A program made the position numbers and the translations under genes. A stretch of DNA of 64,000 nt from Bradyrhizobium sp. BR 10289 (GTDB lineage: Bacteria; Pseudomonadota; Alphaproteobacteria; Rhizobiales; Xanthobacteraceae). The notes beneath the pieces are model-generated. The model worked only from the letters and a program-made list of their open reading frames with translations, had not been told where the DNA came from and did not search any database. Where the stretch lies: NCBI RefSeq assembly GCF_019455385.1, contig NZ_JACOFR010000003.1:1-64000 (forward strand), in the 5' to 3' direction. Positions 54,958-64,000 of this stretch are shown here, piece by piece. The stretch's first letter is position 1. Every line of letters starts with the position of its first letter.

Positions 54958-56537
54958 GCGGGGCGTACGTTCCAGAAGACGGCAGTGCCGTCGAGAATGC
55001 CGGTGATGGCTTTGCGATAGGCGGTCGGCTGCTTGTAGAGGCCGATCGGAATATAGGGGATTTCGTCGAACGCGACCGCCTGGATCTGGCGGCAGATGCG
55101 CTGCTGCTCGGCAAGCTCCGAGGCCGCCAGCCACTGGCTGCGCAACGGCCCCATCTTCTCGCTCGTGTACCAGCCGGCGACCTTGCCTTCGCCGCGGATA
55201 TTGGTGTTGCCGGCCGGATTGAGCCAGTCGATGCCCTGCCAATTGCCGACGGCCGCGCTCCAGCCGCCCTGCGGAAGAGGATCCTTCTTGAGCTGGCGCT
55301 GCAGCACGACGGCGAAATCAAGCCCGGCATATTCGACATTCATGCCGGCCCGCCGCAGCGAGTCGACCGCGATCTCGCCGAGCGGCTTCTGCGCCAGCGA
55401 GTTGGTGGGCACCAGGACCACGATCTTCTCGCCATTGTAGCCGGCGGCTTTGAGATCAGCCTTCACCTTGTCGTAGTTGCGGGGACCGCGGAACACGTCG
55501 AGACCGACGTCGCTCGCCATCGGCGTGCCCGGAGCGAAATAGCCGATCGGCGAGACCTGGAAGGCCGGATCAGTGCCGGCCACCGCCGTCATGAAAGCAG
55601 CCTGATCGATCGCGCCGAGCAGCGCACGGCGCACGGCCGGATTGTCGAACGGCGGCTGGAGATGATTGAGGCGCAGCATGCAGGCGTAGCCTCTGGGATC
55701 GAGGATGCGGGTCTCGATGTCCCCCGCGGCCTTGATGATCGGCAATAGATCGTGCGGTGTGGTCTCCTGCCAATCCTGCTCGCCGGTCTGGAGCGCGGCG
55801 ACGCCGGTGCCGGCATCGGGCGTGGTCGTCCAGACCACGCGATCGTAGTGCACGATCTTCGGGCCCGCGGTCCAATCCGGCTTGCCATCGGTGCGCGGCT
55901 GATAGCGATCGAATTTGGCGTAGGCGTTGCGGGCACCCTGCACGCGCTCGTCGGCGAGATAGCGGAACGGGCCGCTGCCGACGACTTCGGTCAGCGGCTT
56001 GAACGGATCCTGGCTCGCCAGCCGCTCCGGCATCATGAAGCAGGCGTTGATCGCGGCCTTGCCGAGCGCCTGCGGCAGCAGCGGGAATGGACGCTTGAGA
56101 CGGAAGCGGATGGTGCGGTCGTCGGCGGCCGACAGCTCAGCCGTCGCTTCCATCAACTCGCCGCCAAAGCCGTCGCGCGCGGCCCAGCGACGGATGCTGG
56201 CGACGCAATCGCGCGCCAGCACGCGCTCGCCGTCATGCCAGAACAGGCCGTCGCGAAGCGTGAGGTCCCATTGCAGCCCATCGCCGGAAATCGCGTGGCC
56301 CGACAGCATCTGCGGCGAGATCTGGAGTGAGGAGCTCATGCCGTAGAGCGTGTCGTAGACCATGAAGCCATGGTTTCGCGACACCTGCGCGGTCGAATAG
56401 ATGGGATCGACGAAGGCGAGATCGATGACCGGGATGAAGCGTAACGTGGACTGGGATTCGGCGCGTACGAGGCCCGGCATCGACAGCGCCGGCATAGCAG
56501 CGGCGGCCTTGAGCAGCGAGCGACGGGAGATGGGCAT
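54954..56537 (-). CDS. ABC transporter substrate-binding protein, family 5, orphan
   Basis: A 527-residue periplasmic binding protein of the oligopeptide/dipeptide type. The leader MPISRRSLLKAAAAMPALSM carries a twin-arginine motif. Mature parts include VSRNHGFMVYDTLYGMSS, LRDGLFWHDGERVLARDCVAS and the family-5 pattern FPLLPQALG with VGSGPFRYL. No matching permease or ATPase genes of the Dpp/Opp type are in the window, so it is an orphan. AGGAG precedes the start by nine bases. Confidence 0.92.
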   Translation of the reverse strand: MPISRRSLLKAAAAMPALSMPGLVRAESQSTLRFIPVIDLAFVDPIYSTAQVSRNHGFMVYDTLYGMSSSLQISPQMLSGHAISGDGLQWDLTLRDGLFWHDGERVLARDCVASIRRWAARDGFGGELMEATAELSAADDRTIRFRLKRPFPLLPQALGKAAINACFMMPERLASQDPFKPLTEVVGSGPFRYLADERVQGARNAYAKFDRYQPRTDGKPDWTAGPKIVHYDRVVWTTTPDAGTGVAALQTGEQDWQETTPHDLLPIIKAAGDIETRILDPRGYACMLRLNHLQPPFDNPAVRRALLGAIDQAAFMTAVAGTDPAFQVSPIGYFAPGTPMASDVGLDVFRGPRNYDKVKADLKAAGYNGEKIVVLVPTNSLAQKPLGEIAVDSLRRAGMNVEYAGLDFAVVLQRQLKKDPLPQGGWSAAVGNWQGIDWLNPAGNTNIRGEGKVAGWYTSEKMGPLRSQWLAASELAEQQRICRQIQAVAFDEIPYIPIGLYKQPTAYRKAITGILDGTAVFWNVRPA

Positions 56538-56559
56538 TACGGGAGGCTCCTGAAGGATC

Positions 56560-57216
56560 TTACGTACTCAACAACACTGCGCCGATCGCGGCGGCGACCG
56601 CTTGCTGCGCCGGCTCGACCACGGGCACGCCGATCGCATCCGCAATCGCCGCGCGGTGCGAGGCCATGCCGGCGCAGCCCATCACCACGACATCGGTGCG
56701 GCATTGCGTGACCAGCGCGCGGCCGGCCTCGATCAGCCGTCCACGGATATCGGCGCCCGCCGTCTCCGCCGCGCTCGCGCCGACCGACCAGCTTCCGGCA
56801 TAGCGGCTGTCGACCCCCATCACCCGCACCATGCGCTGCTGGCGACGGATGCTCGACGGCGACAGCGCGATGATGCCGAAACGTTCGCCCAGCATCATCG
56901 CGCGAAAGATGCCGCATTCGGCGATGCCCATCACCGGGCGGCTGCCTGCCGCCTCGCGCACCGCATGCAGGCCGGGATCGCTGAAGCAGGCGAGTACGAA
57001 GGCGTCCGCATTGTCGCGCGACACGCGGTTCACCAGCGGCATCACCACACTGTCGGCGTCGCGCTGCGAGCTGATGCTCGGCGGTCCCTCGGCAAGGCCA
57101 ACCACCTCGATGTCAGGCCCGCCGGCGATGCGCAGCGACGCGACCGCGTCGTCGATCGCCGCCGTCACCGACGCCGAGGAGTTGGGGTTGATGACGAGGA
57201 TGCGGCGACGGGTCAT
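56560..57216 (-). CDS. Aspartate/glutamate/hydantoin racemase family protein
   Basis: A 218-residue cofactor-independent racemase-type protein. It begins RRILVINPNSSASVT and has the two catalytic-type cysteines in FVLACFSDPGL (about 76) and VVMGCAGMASH (about 179), plus GIAECGIFRAM. The spacing matches hydantoin racemases, which invert the C5 of hydantoins. With the D-carbamoylase in the same operon this supports processing of both optical forms. It follows the deacetylase gene by 8 bp. Confidence 0.9.
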   Translation of the reverse strand: MTRRRILVINPNSSASVTAAIDDAVASLRIAGGPDIEVVGLAEGPPSISSQRDADSVVMPLVNRVSRDNADAFVLACFSDPGLHAVREAAGSRPVMGIAECGIFRAMMLGERFGIIALSPSSIRRQQRMVRVMGVDSRYAGSWSVGASAAETAGADIRGRLIEAGRALVTQCRTDVVVMGCAGMASHRAAIADAIGVPVVEPAQQAVAAAIGAVLLST

Positions 57217-57224
57217 GGCATGGC

Positions 57225-58109
57225 TCAGCGGTTGGCCGCTTCGTGGCGCAGGAAGTTTTCCGCGATCTTCTCGCCGGTCGTGATCCAGACATCAGGACAC
57301 GATTTTGCGTAAGTGAGGAATTCGCGCAGCAGGCGCAGCCGCATCGGACGGCCGCTGCATTGCGGATGCAGCACGGTCGTCACCATCGCGCCCCAATCCC
57401 TGGTCTCGTCGAGCTCGTCCTTCCAGATCGAGAGCACATGCTCCTTGGGGAAGATCGAGCGCGGGCTGAAGCGAGCGGACAGGCCGTGCATCCAGTCGTC
57501 ATAGCTCGCGGTGACCGGCAGCTCGATCGTGCCCGGCTTGCCGTCGGCGAGGCGATGGCGATAGGGCCTGACGTCGTCGCGGAACGAGGAGGTGTAGACG
57601 ATGCCATGGCGCACCAGCGCGACGCGCAGCTCTTCGGTGAACTCGCCGTAAGGCGCGCGGTAGCCGGTCGGCTTGACGCCGAGCCGGCGCTTCAGCGCCT
57701 CAAAACCGCGCTCCAGCTCCTCCTCGATCCAGGGATCGCCGGGATCGGGCAGGAGATGGTGATAGCCGTGATGGCCGATCTCGTGACCGGCCTTGAGAAT
57801 GGATTCAGCCATCGCGGGATGGGCGTCGACCGACCACCCCGTGACGAAGAACGTTGCCTTGAGATCGAGCTGGTCGAGCAGCTCCAGCAGCTTCGGCGTG
57901 CCGACGCGCGCCTCATAGCCGCCATAGCTCATGGTGATGAGCCGGTGCGCGTGCACCGCGTCCTTGCTGGTCCACGCGCTCTCCGCGTCGACGTCGAACG
58001 ACAGGAACATCGCCGAAGTATACGGCTTGGGCCACGGGTATTCCGGCGCGGGATCCGCGGTGTTGGCTGGGGTGAGCGGGATGCTCTTTAGGGCCTTACT
58101 GTCCAGCAT
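57225..58109 (-). CDS. Polysaccharide deacetylase-family hydrolase (allantoinase PuuE/HP0310-like)
   Basis: A 294-residue protein of the NodB-homology fold. Key features are SFDVDAESAW (metal-site Asp), GHEIGHHGYHHLLPDPGDP with two metal His, and YRAPYGEFTEELRVAL. The lack of a signal peptide and this sequence type fit the cytoplasmic group that includes PuuE-type allantoinases and other cyclic-amide hydrolases rather than a chitin deacetylase. Its start overlaps the upstream binding-protein stop by 14 bp. The substrate is inferred, not shown. Confidence 0.87.
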   Translation of the reverse strand: MLDSKALKSIPLTPANTADPAPEYPWPKPYTSAMFLSFDVDAESAWTSKDAVHAHRLITMSYGGYEARVGTPKLLELLDQLDLKATFFVTGWSVDAHPAMAESILKAGHEIGHHGYHHLLPDPGDPWIEEELERGFEALKRRLGVKPTGYRAPYGEFTEELRVALVRHGIVYTSSFRDDVRPYRHRLADGKPGTIELPVTASYDDWMHGLSARFSPRSIFPKEHVLSIWKDELDETRDWGAMVTTVLHPQCSGRPMRLRLLREFLTYAKSCPDVWITTGEKIAENFLRHEAANR

Positions 58110-58911
58110 TGATGGTCGCCTTCTCTAATCCGTTGTCGTTGAGTTTCCACTTGGCAAGCAGGCTCTTGTACGTGCCGTCGGCGATCAGCGCATCGACGGC
58201 TTCGAGCATGGCTTGCTGAAGTGCCTTTTCCTTGGCCGGCAGCGCAATGCCCGTGAACTGCGTTGCGAAGGCATCGCCGATCGGCGCATAGGTACCCGGC
58301 TCGAGATCCATCAGATAGGGCAGCGTCTCGTTGCCCTGCACGGCTGCGTCGATACGCCCCTGCCTGAGCTGGTTGCGCGCATCGGCCGAGCCATCGGTGC
58401 CGACGAACTGGATCGGATTACCAGCGCAGTTCTTCTGGCTCCACTTCTCGATTTCGGCCGGGAACATGGTGCGGCGGCTGGCGCCGACCTTCTTGCCGCA
58501 GAGCGCGGCCATGTCCTTGAACTCCGACACGCGGGACTGCTGCACGAAGAACTTCGGACCGCTACGCAGATAATCGACGAAGGTCGCGATCTCGTGCCGG
58601 CTCGCATAGTCGGTGAAGCCGGACAGGATGGCATCCACCCGACCCGTCGAAATCGACGGCATGAACTCGGCAAAGCTGGTCTCGGTCCATTCGATCTTGA
58701 CGCCGAGCTTCTTGCCGATCGCTTCGCCGAGATCGACGTCGAACCCGGTCAGCGCGTTGGTGGCGGGGTCGCGAAACTCCATGGGCGGATAGTTCGGCAC
58801 CAGCGCAACCTTGAGGCTGCCGCGCTTGGCGATGTCAGGCGGCAGCTCGATCGCAAAGGCAGAAACGGTCATGGCGCTAAACAGCGCCGCCGCAAGCAGA
58901 AGTCTCTTCAT
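58096..58911 (-). CDS. Polar amino acid ABC transporter substrate-binding protein (copy 1)
   Basis: A 271-residue family-3 binding protein with signal peptide ending VSAFAIE (about 20). It contains KVALVPNYPPMEFRDPATN, TGFDVDLGEAIGKKLGVK and the ending YKSLLAKWKLNDNGL. It is clearly paralogous to the protein at 60542, sharing FVDYL, GKKVG, FPAEIEKWS, RQGRIDAAVQG and ETLPY blocks. The start ATG at 58911 is used; the frame also opens two codons earlier with GTG. Confidence 0.92.
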   Translation of the reverse strand: MKRLLLAAALFSAMTVSAFAIELPPDIAKRGSLKVALVPNYPPMEFRDPATNALTGFDVDLGEAIGKKLGVKIEWTETSFAEFMPSISTGRVDAILSGFTDYASRHEIATFVDYLRSGPKFFVQQSRVSEFKDMAALCGKKVGASRRTMFPAEIEKWSQKNCAGNPIQFVGTDGSADARNQLRQGRIDAAVQGNETLPYLMDLEPGTYAPIGDAFATQFTGIALPAKEKALQQAMLEAVDALIADGTYKSLLAKWKLNDNGLEKATINAGQ

Positions 58912-58926
58912 CAACACGCCCCCATT

Positions 58927-59687
<761 letters not shown>

Positions 59688-59691
<4 letters not shown>

Positions 59692-60545
59692 CGCGCGAGC
59701 CGCAATGTGCCGCGGGCAAAACGGCGTTCGAGCAACATCTGGAGCGGGGTGAGGATCGAGACCACGAGCAGGTACCAGAGCCCGGCGACGATCAGGAGCT
59801 CGATCACGCGGGAATTGGCGTAATAGATGTTTTCGGCGTTATGCAGCAATTCCGGATATTGGATCACGCTTGCAAGCGAGGTCGCCTTCACCATGCCGAT
59901 GAATTCGTTGCCGAGCGGCGGGATCACGACGCGCATCGCCTGCGGCAGCACGATCCGTCGCAGCGCGCGCAGCCGTCCCATGCCGATCGCCTGAGCCGCC
60001 TCATATTGTCCGACATCGACCGACAGCATGCCGGCGCGCATCACCTCGGAGGTGTAGGCGCCCTGGTTGATGCCGAGCCCGAGCAGCGCGGCGAGGAACG
60101 GCGTCATCACATCCACCGCACGCGCACTCCACAGTCCGGGGATGCCGATGGTTGGAAACACCAGCGCGAGATTGAACCACAGCAGGAGTTGCAGAATGAG
60201 CGGCGTGCCGCGGAACAGCCAGGTGTAGCCGGCGGCCACCGTCTTCAGCACCGGATTGGGCGACAGCCGCATGATCGCGACGACGATGCCGAGAAAGATG
60301 CCGAGCATCATCGCCAGCACCGCCATCACCATGGTGTTGACGATGCCTTCGAGGATGACCTTCACGGTCAGGAAGCGGCTGACATAGGACCATTCGATCT
60401 GGCCGTTCGCAAATGCGCGCACGATCGCGGCCAGCACGAGGACGATCAGCGCCGCGCTGATCCAGCGAAACCAGTGCGGCTCGCGCGCGACCTTCATTCC
60501 CGACAGATCGGGAAAACCCTCGGCGAGTGCCGGCGCCGGCCTCAT
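59688..60545 (-). CDS. Amino acid ABC transporter permease (HisMQ type)
   Basis: A 285-residue permease with N-terminal extension and about five to six helices. Its family segment is [20 protein letters not shown], followed by [20 protein letters not shown] and the EAA loop [20 protein letters not shown]. Only one permease gene is present, so the transporter is probably a homodimer of this subunit. ATG at 60545 overlaps the preceding stop (ATGA). Confidence 0.94.
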
Positions 60546-61369
60546 TGCGCCGCCGCGTTCAGCATGGGTTTTGCGACCGCATTGGCACCGAGACCCCATT
60601 TGTCGAGAACCGCCTTGTACGAGCCGTCGGCGATCATCGCGGTGAGCTTCTCGGTCACCACTTCGCGCAAAGCCGCATCATCCTTGCGGAACATGATGCC
60701 CTGATAGCCCGTGGACAATTGCCCACCGATGACGCGGTATTTTCCCGGCTCCTGCGATTGCGCATAGGGCAAGGTCTCGCTGCCCTGCACGGCCGCGTCG
60801 ATGCGGCCCTGCTTGAGCTGGTTGCGAACGTCGATCGAGTTCTCGCCGGGCACGTACTGAATGGCGGGCTTGCCGGCCGTCTCGCAATTCTGCTTGCTCC
60901 ACTTCTCGATCTCGGCCGGGAAACTGGTGCTGCGGGTGGTGCCGACCTTCTTGCCGCAGAGATCGGTCGCGGCCTTCGCCTGGTTCTCCGCCATCACGAA
61001 GAACTGCGGTCCGGTCGCGAGGTAATCGACGAAATCGGCTGTCTCGCGCCGCGAGGCGCGATCGGAGATGCCGGAGATGATGAAGTCGGCACGCTTGGTC
61101 TGGAGTGACGGGATCAGCTCCGCGAACGGTGTCTCGCTCCAGACGATCTTGAGACCGCCGAGCCGCTTGGCAAGCTCATTGGCGAGATCGATGTCGAGCC
61201 CGACCAGCTCGTTGCTGGCGGGATCCCGATATTCCATCGGCGCGTAGGTGGAGTTGACGGTGAGCTTCAACGTGCCGGCCTGCTTGATCTCCGCCGGAAG
61301 CTCGGCCGCCTGCGCGGAGGCGATTGCGGCCAGCGCGGCAAGGCCGAGAGAAAGCGAGAGGCGTCTCAT
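60542..61369 (-). CDS. Polar amino acid ABC transporter substrate-binding protein (copy 2)
   Basis: A 275-residue family-3 binding protein with signal peptide ending ASAQAAE (about 22). It contains KLTVNSTYAPMEYRDPASNE, LVGLDIDLANELAKRLGG and the common blocks FPAEIEKWS and IDAAVQG shared with copy 1 at 58096. GGAGC precedes the ATG. A sigma-54-like site (61420-61435) lies about 50 bp upstream in the gap after the carbamoylase gene. Confidence 0.93.
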   Translation of the reverse strand: MRRLSLSLGLAALAAIASAQAAELPAEIKQAGTLKLTVNSTYAPMEYRDPASNELVGLDIDLANELAKRLGGLKIVWSETPFAELIPSLQTKRADFIISGISDRASRRETADFVDYLATGPQFFVMAENQAKAATDLCGKKVGTTRSTSFPAEIEKWSKQNCETAGKPAIQYVPGENSIDVRNQLKQGRIDAAVQGSETLPYAQSQEPGKYRVIGGQLSTGYQGIMFRKDDAALREVVTEKLTAMIADGSYKAVLDKWGLGANAVAKPMLNAAAQ

Positions 61370-61419
61370 GTCAGCTCCAATCCTTTTTCCTTTGCCGGTC
61401 TCTTCCTTATGACGACGCT

Positions 61420-61435
61420 TGCCAGCGCCGTGCCA
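61420..61435 (-). promoter_or_regulatory. Near-consensus sigma-54 promoter before binding protein copy 2
   Basis: On the minus strand TGGCACGGCGCTGGCA compares with TGGCACG-N4-TTGCW and differs at one base. The invariant GG and GC are ten bases apart. It is 51 bp before the ATG at 61369 and just behind the carbamoylase stop. Confidence 0.5.
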
Positions 61436-61436
61436 G

Positions 61437-62393
61437 TCAGTCCGCGTCGAGAACGGCCGGCTCGATGACGCCGGCGCGCTCGGTGATCACCCGGTATTGC
61501 TCCGGCCGCCGATGGGCGGCGAAGTTGAACATCTTGTCCTTGCCCTGGCGGCAGAGATCGAGATCGATGTCGGCGACGATGACCTCATCCGCGAGCGTCT
61601 GCGCCTGTGCGACAATTCGTCCGTTGGGATCGACGATGCAGGAGCCGCCGATCAGGCCGGAGCCATCCTCCTCGCCCGCCTTCGCCACCGAGATTGCCCA
61701 GGTCGCATTCATGTAGGCGTTGGCCTGCGTCACCAGCGTCGAGTGGAAGGTGCGCAGCGCGCCGTCTTCCGTCGTGCCGCCATTGGGATCGTAGGCCGCC
61801 GAATTGTAGCCGATGCAGACGAGCTCGACGCCTTGCAAGCCGAGCACGCGCCAGGATTCCGGCCAGCGGCGGTCGTTGCAGATCATCATGCCCATGATGG
61901 CGTGAGCCCAGGCCGAGCCGGCGCGGAAGGCGGGAAAGCCTAGATCGCCATATTCGAAGTAGCGCTTTTCGAGCTGCTGGTAGCGCGCGCCCGGACGTGG
62001 TTCGACCGAGCCCGGCAGATGTACTTTGCGATAACGGCCGAGAATCTCGCCGTCGCGATCGACGAGGATCGAGCAATTGTAGCGCCTTCCGTCCGGCGTC
62101 AGCTCGGCATAGCCGACATAGAAGCCGACGCGCAGCGCCCGCGCACGATCGAACAGCTGTGCAACCGCCGGGTTCGGCATGCCGCGCTCGAAATACTGGT
62201 CGAGCGCGTCGCCTTCGAGCAGCCATCGCGGAAAGAAGGTGGTGAAGGCGAGCTCCGGAAACACGACCAGGCTGGCGCCGCGGCCGGCGGCCTCCTCCAA
62301 CAGCGCAAGCATCCGCTTCAACGTATGCTCGCGCGTATCGGCTTTTTGCGTCGGCCCCATTTGAGCTGCGGCGGCGCGAAGGACACGAACCAA
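61437..62393 (-). CDS. N-carbamoyl-D-amino acid hydrolase-like amidase (nitrilase superfamily)
   Basis: A 318-residue carbon-nitrogen hydrolase. The Glu-Lys-Cys triad is E47 (FPELAF), K123 (YRKVHLPG) and C172 (MMICNDRRWPES). Segments LEKRYFEYGDLGFPAF and FHSTLVTQANAYMN and the ending HRRPEQYRVI are close to D-carbamoylase, which hydrolyses N-carbamoyl-D-amino acids. The start is probably TTG at 62393, because GGAGG sits five bases before it and the family begins there; an upstream TTG at 62405 is in the same frame. Divergent LysR gene follows. Confidence 0.9.
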   Translation of the reverse strand: MVRVLRAAAAQMGPTQKADTREHTLKRMLALLEEAAGRGASLVVFPELAFTTFFPRWLLEGDALDQYFERGMPNPAVAQLFDRARALRVGFYVGYAELTPDGRRYNCSILVDRDGEILGRYRKVHLPGSVEPRPGARYQQLEKRYFEYGDLGFPAFRAGSAWAHAIMGMMICNDRRWPESWRVLGLQGVELVCIGYNSAAYDPNGGTTEDGALRTFHSTLVTQANAYMNATWAISVAKAGEEDGSGLIGGSCIVDPNGRIVAQAQTLADEVIVADIDLDLCRQGKDKMFNFAAHRRPEQYRVITERAGVIEPAVLDAD

Positions 62394-62544
62394 GACTGCC
62401 TCCAATCTGTGCGCAATGCTGCCTCAATGGGCGAATGAACCCTTTGATCCAGCATGCAAATCCGCGACCATTAGGCGCAAGCGGGGCTGCAAAAGCAATT
62501 CATCGTGCTATGATGTTTTGGCCCAGAGTATAATTGGCAGTGAT

Positions 62545-63471
62545 ATGAACCTGCGTCAGCTCGAAATCCTGCGTGCCGTCATCCGCCACCGCACCACGGT
62601 AGCGGCAGCGGATGAACTGGCGCTGTCGCAGCCCGCAGTCAGCAACGCGCTGAAGACGATGGAGGCGCAGGCGGGCTTTGCACTGTTCGAGCGCGTCAAC
62701 AACCGGCTGTTTCCGACTGCGGAAGCGATGGCGCTCTACAAGGAGAGCGAAGCGATCTTCGCGCTGCACGCAAAACTCGAAAGCCGCGTACGCGATCTGC
62801 GCGAGAACCGCTCCGGCCATCTCGCACTCGTGGCGACCCCGCCGCTCGCCTACAGCATCATTCCCTCCGCGCTGTCGGGCTTTTTGCGCCGCCGCCCGGA
62901 GACGCGCGTGTATTTCGACGTTCGGCGCTATGAGGGCATCATCGAGGGCGTGCTCAGCCGCGTCGCCGAGCTCGGCTTCGCGCTCGGGCTGACGCATCAT
63001 CCCGGCATCGCCCATGAGGTGGTGCACACCGGCGAGATGGTCTGCGTGCTGCCGCCGCAGCATCCGCTCGCGGGCAAGCCGGTGATCGCGGCCGCCGATC
63101 TCTCCGGCCTGCCCTTCATCGGGCTCGAATGCGGCACACGGCTTGGCGAGGCCGTGCGCGACAGTTTTGCCCGCGCCGGCGCGCCGTTCCGGCCGACCGT
63201 CGAGGTGCGCTACTGCAACACGGCTTGCGTGCTCGCCGCTGCCGGTGTCGGCGCCGCCGTGGTCGATCCGTTCTCGCCGCGGCAGAATGGCGGCAGCGGT
63301 CTCGTGGTGCGGCCGTTCGCGCCGACGACGCATGCGGTCGCCTATATGCTATGGTCGGAAGCCGAGCCGCTGTCGCGTCTCGCAAAGGCGTTTCTCAACG
63401 AGGTGCGCAAGGAAAGCGCGCTGCTGGAGCACACAGCGCCGCATCAGCAACATGGGGCAGAAAGCGACTGA
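62545..63471 (+). CDS. LysR-family transcriptional regulator next to the carbamoylase gene
   Basis: A 308-residue regulator starting MNLRQLEILRAVIRHRTTVA with helix-turn-helix AADELALSQPAVSNALKTME and an effector domain beginning RSGHLALVATPPLAYS. It is divergent from the carbamoylase operon with 151 bp between starts, the usual arrangement for a LysR regulator and its target. The ATG at 62545 fits the family start. A glutamine amidotransferase gene follows 41 bp downstream. Confidence 0.92.
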   Translation: MNLRQLEILRAVIRHRTTVAAADELALSQPAVSNALKTMEAQAGFALFERVNNRLFPTAEAMALYKESEAIFALHAKLESRVRDLRENRSGHLALVATPPLAYSIIPSALSGFLRRRPETRVYFDVRRYEGIIEGVLSRVAELGFALGLTHHPGIAHEVVHTGEMVCVLPPQHPLAGKPVIAAADLSGLPFIGLECGTRLGEAVRDSFARAGAPFRPTVEVRYCNTACVLAAAGVGAAVVDPFSPRQNGGSGLVVRPFAPTTHAVAYMLWSEAEPLSRLAKAFLNEVRKESALLEHTAPHQQHGAESD

Positions 63472-63512
63472 GCTTTGCAACCTTTGACCTTGTCCATTTG
63501 AGCTTGGGGCAC

Positions 63513-64000
63513 ATGGCACGCATCACCATCATCGAGACCGGGCAGGTTCCGCCAAAGTACCGCAAGCAGCACGGTTCGTTTCCGGACATGTTCGAGCGCA
63601 TGGTCCGCGCCGAGGATCCGACCGCGACGGTCGACGTGGTCAGCATTCCCAATGGCGACGCACTCCCCGATCCGAGCAAGCTCGAAGCCGTGCTGATCAC
63701 GGGCGCTGCCGCCGGCGTCTATGACGGGCTCGACTGGATCGCGCCGCTGGAGGATTTCGTGCGCACGGCCTACGCCAACAAGACGCCGATGGTCGGCGTC
63801 TGCTTCGGCCACCAGCTGATCGCGCAGGCGCTCGGCGGCACCGTGAAGAAGTCGGAGAAGGGCTGGGGAATCGGCCGGCACGTCTATCAGGTGCTGCCGG
63901 AGAACGGCGTCGTCGACGGCGATGCGGTCGCCATCGCCTGCTCGCATCAAGACCAGGTGATCGAGGCACCGACCGATGCACTCACGATCCTCTCATCCGA
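63513..64000 (+). CDS. Class I glutamine amidotransferase, cut by window end
   Basis: The frame is open from ATG 63513 to the window end (162 codons visible). It reads MARITIIETGQVPPKYRKQH, DVVSIPNGDALPDP, ITGAAAGVYDGLDWI, with catalytic Cys97 in GVCFGHQLIAQALGG, and SHQDQVIEAP, which holds the catalytic-type His region. Stand-alone GATase1 proteins of this kind are related to GuaA-type domains and gamma-glutamyl hydrolases; the C-terminal part lies outside the window. It may be co-transcribed with the LysR gene. Confidence 0.9.
   Translation, partial: MARITIIETGQVPPKYRKQHGSFPDMFERMVRAEDPTATVDVVSIPNGDALPDPSKLEAVLITGAAAGVYDGLDWIAPLEDFVRTAYANKTPMVGVCFGHQLIAQALGGTVKKSEKGWGIGRHVYQVLPENGVVDGDAVAIACSHQDQVIEAPTDALTILSS

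Noticed and set aside
62494..62510. Sigma-54-like site before the carbamoylase gene (TAGCACG-N5-TTGCT)
   Set aside because: The invariant GG is AG and the spacing is one base too long, so it does not meet the rule that the site at 36346-36361 fulfils.
62529..62534. TATAAT as -10 box of the LysR gene
   Set aside because: It lies only ten bases before the ATG and has no fitting -35 element; a leaderless transcript is possible but not supported.

Overview
The window is about 64 kb of high-GC chromosomal DNA that reads like a Bradyrhizobium or close relative (Alphaproteobacteria, Nitrobacteraceae). Pointers are the tolQRAB/pal/cpoB/tilS/ftsH block, a TolB with a twin-arginine leader, DUF2852 and DUF3052 proteins, cytosolic PAS chemoreceptors, several dispersed palindromic repeats seen in that group, and dense ABC and TRAP uptake systems. 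This assignment rests on gene content and style, not on a database search.

Layout. Positions 1-404 hold the 3' part of an IS110-family transposase at the window edge. From 763 to 13639 the minus strand carries the cell-envelope block: DUF3052, ftsH, tilS, cpoB, pal, tolB, tolA, tolR, tolQ. Two signalling-type genes, an N-acyl amino acid synthase-like (FeeM) gene and a GGDEF/EAL gene, lie between tolB and pal. From 14 to 29 kb is a mixed region: an SDR with Phe at the catalytic Tyr position, cysE, a DUF2852 gene with a TetR gene, two YCII-type genes, a triple-PAS chemoreceptor, an ECF42-like sigma factor with its DGPF partner, SRPBCC and VOC genes, a hydroxyacid dehydrogenase, a membrane chemoreceptor, and a divergent TetR/GST pair.

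From 29.5 to 36.4 kb there is a minus-strand operon hyuA-hyuB-dctP-dctQ-dctM (ATP-dependent hydantoinase/oxoprolinase plus a TRAP transporter), preceded by a consensus sigma-54 promoter. Next come a sirtuin, a LuxR-type regulator, an SDR, a uracil/xanthine-type permease, dctA with a clear terminator, and an ABC-F ATPase.

From 44.2 to 52.4 kb is a nine-gene minus-strand operon. It combines a polyamine-type ABC importer, two DAO-type flavoenzymes, an HcnAB-like redox pair and a RidA protein, which suggests import and oxidative deamination of an amine or amino acid. From 53.6 to 62.4 kb is a second minus-strand run: a D-carbamoylase-like amidase, a polar amino acid ABC transporter with two paralogous binding proteins, a polysaccharide deacetylase/allantoinase-type hydrolase, an Asp/Glu/hydantoin racemase, an orphan family-5 binding protein and a chlorohydrolase-type amidohydrolase. 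LysR genes flank it. The window ends inside a class I glutamine amidotransferase.

The right half therefore looks like an uptake and nitrogen-scavenging region for cyclic amides, ureido compounds and amines. The most useful regulatory readings are three identically spaced ECF42-type promoters, a shared 19-bp TetR operator, a sigma-54 promoter before hyuA, and a leader with crossing helices before the 52.4 kb operon. No tRNA, rRNA or CRISPR array was recognised.
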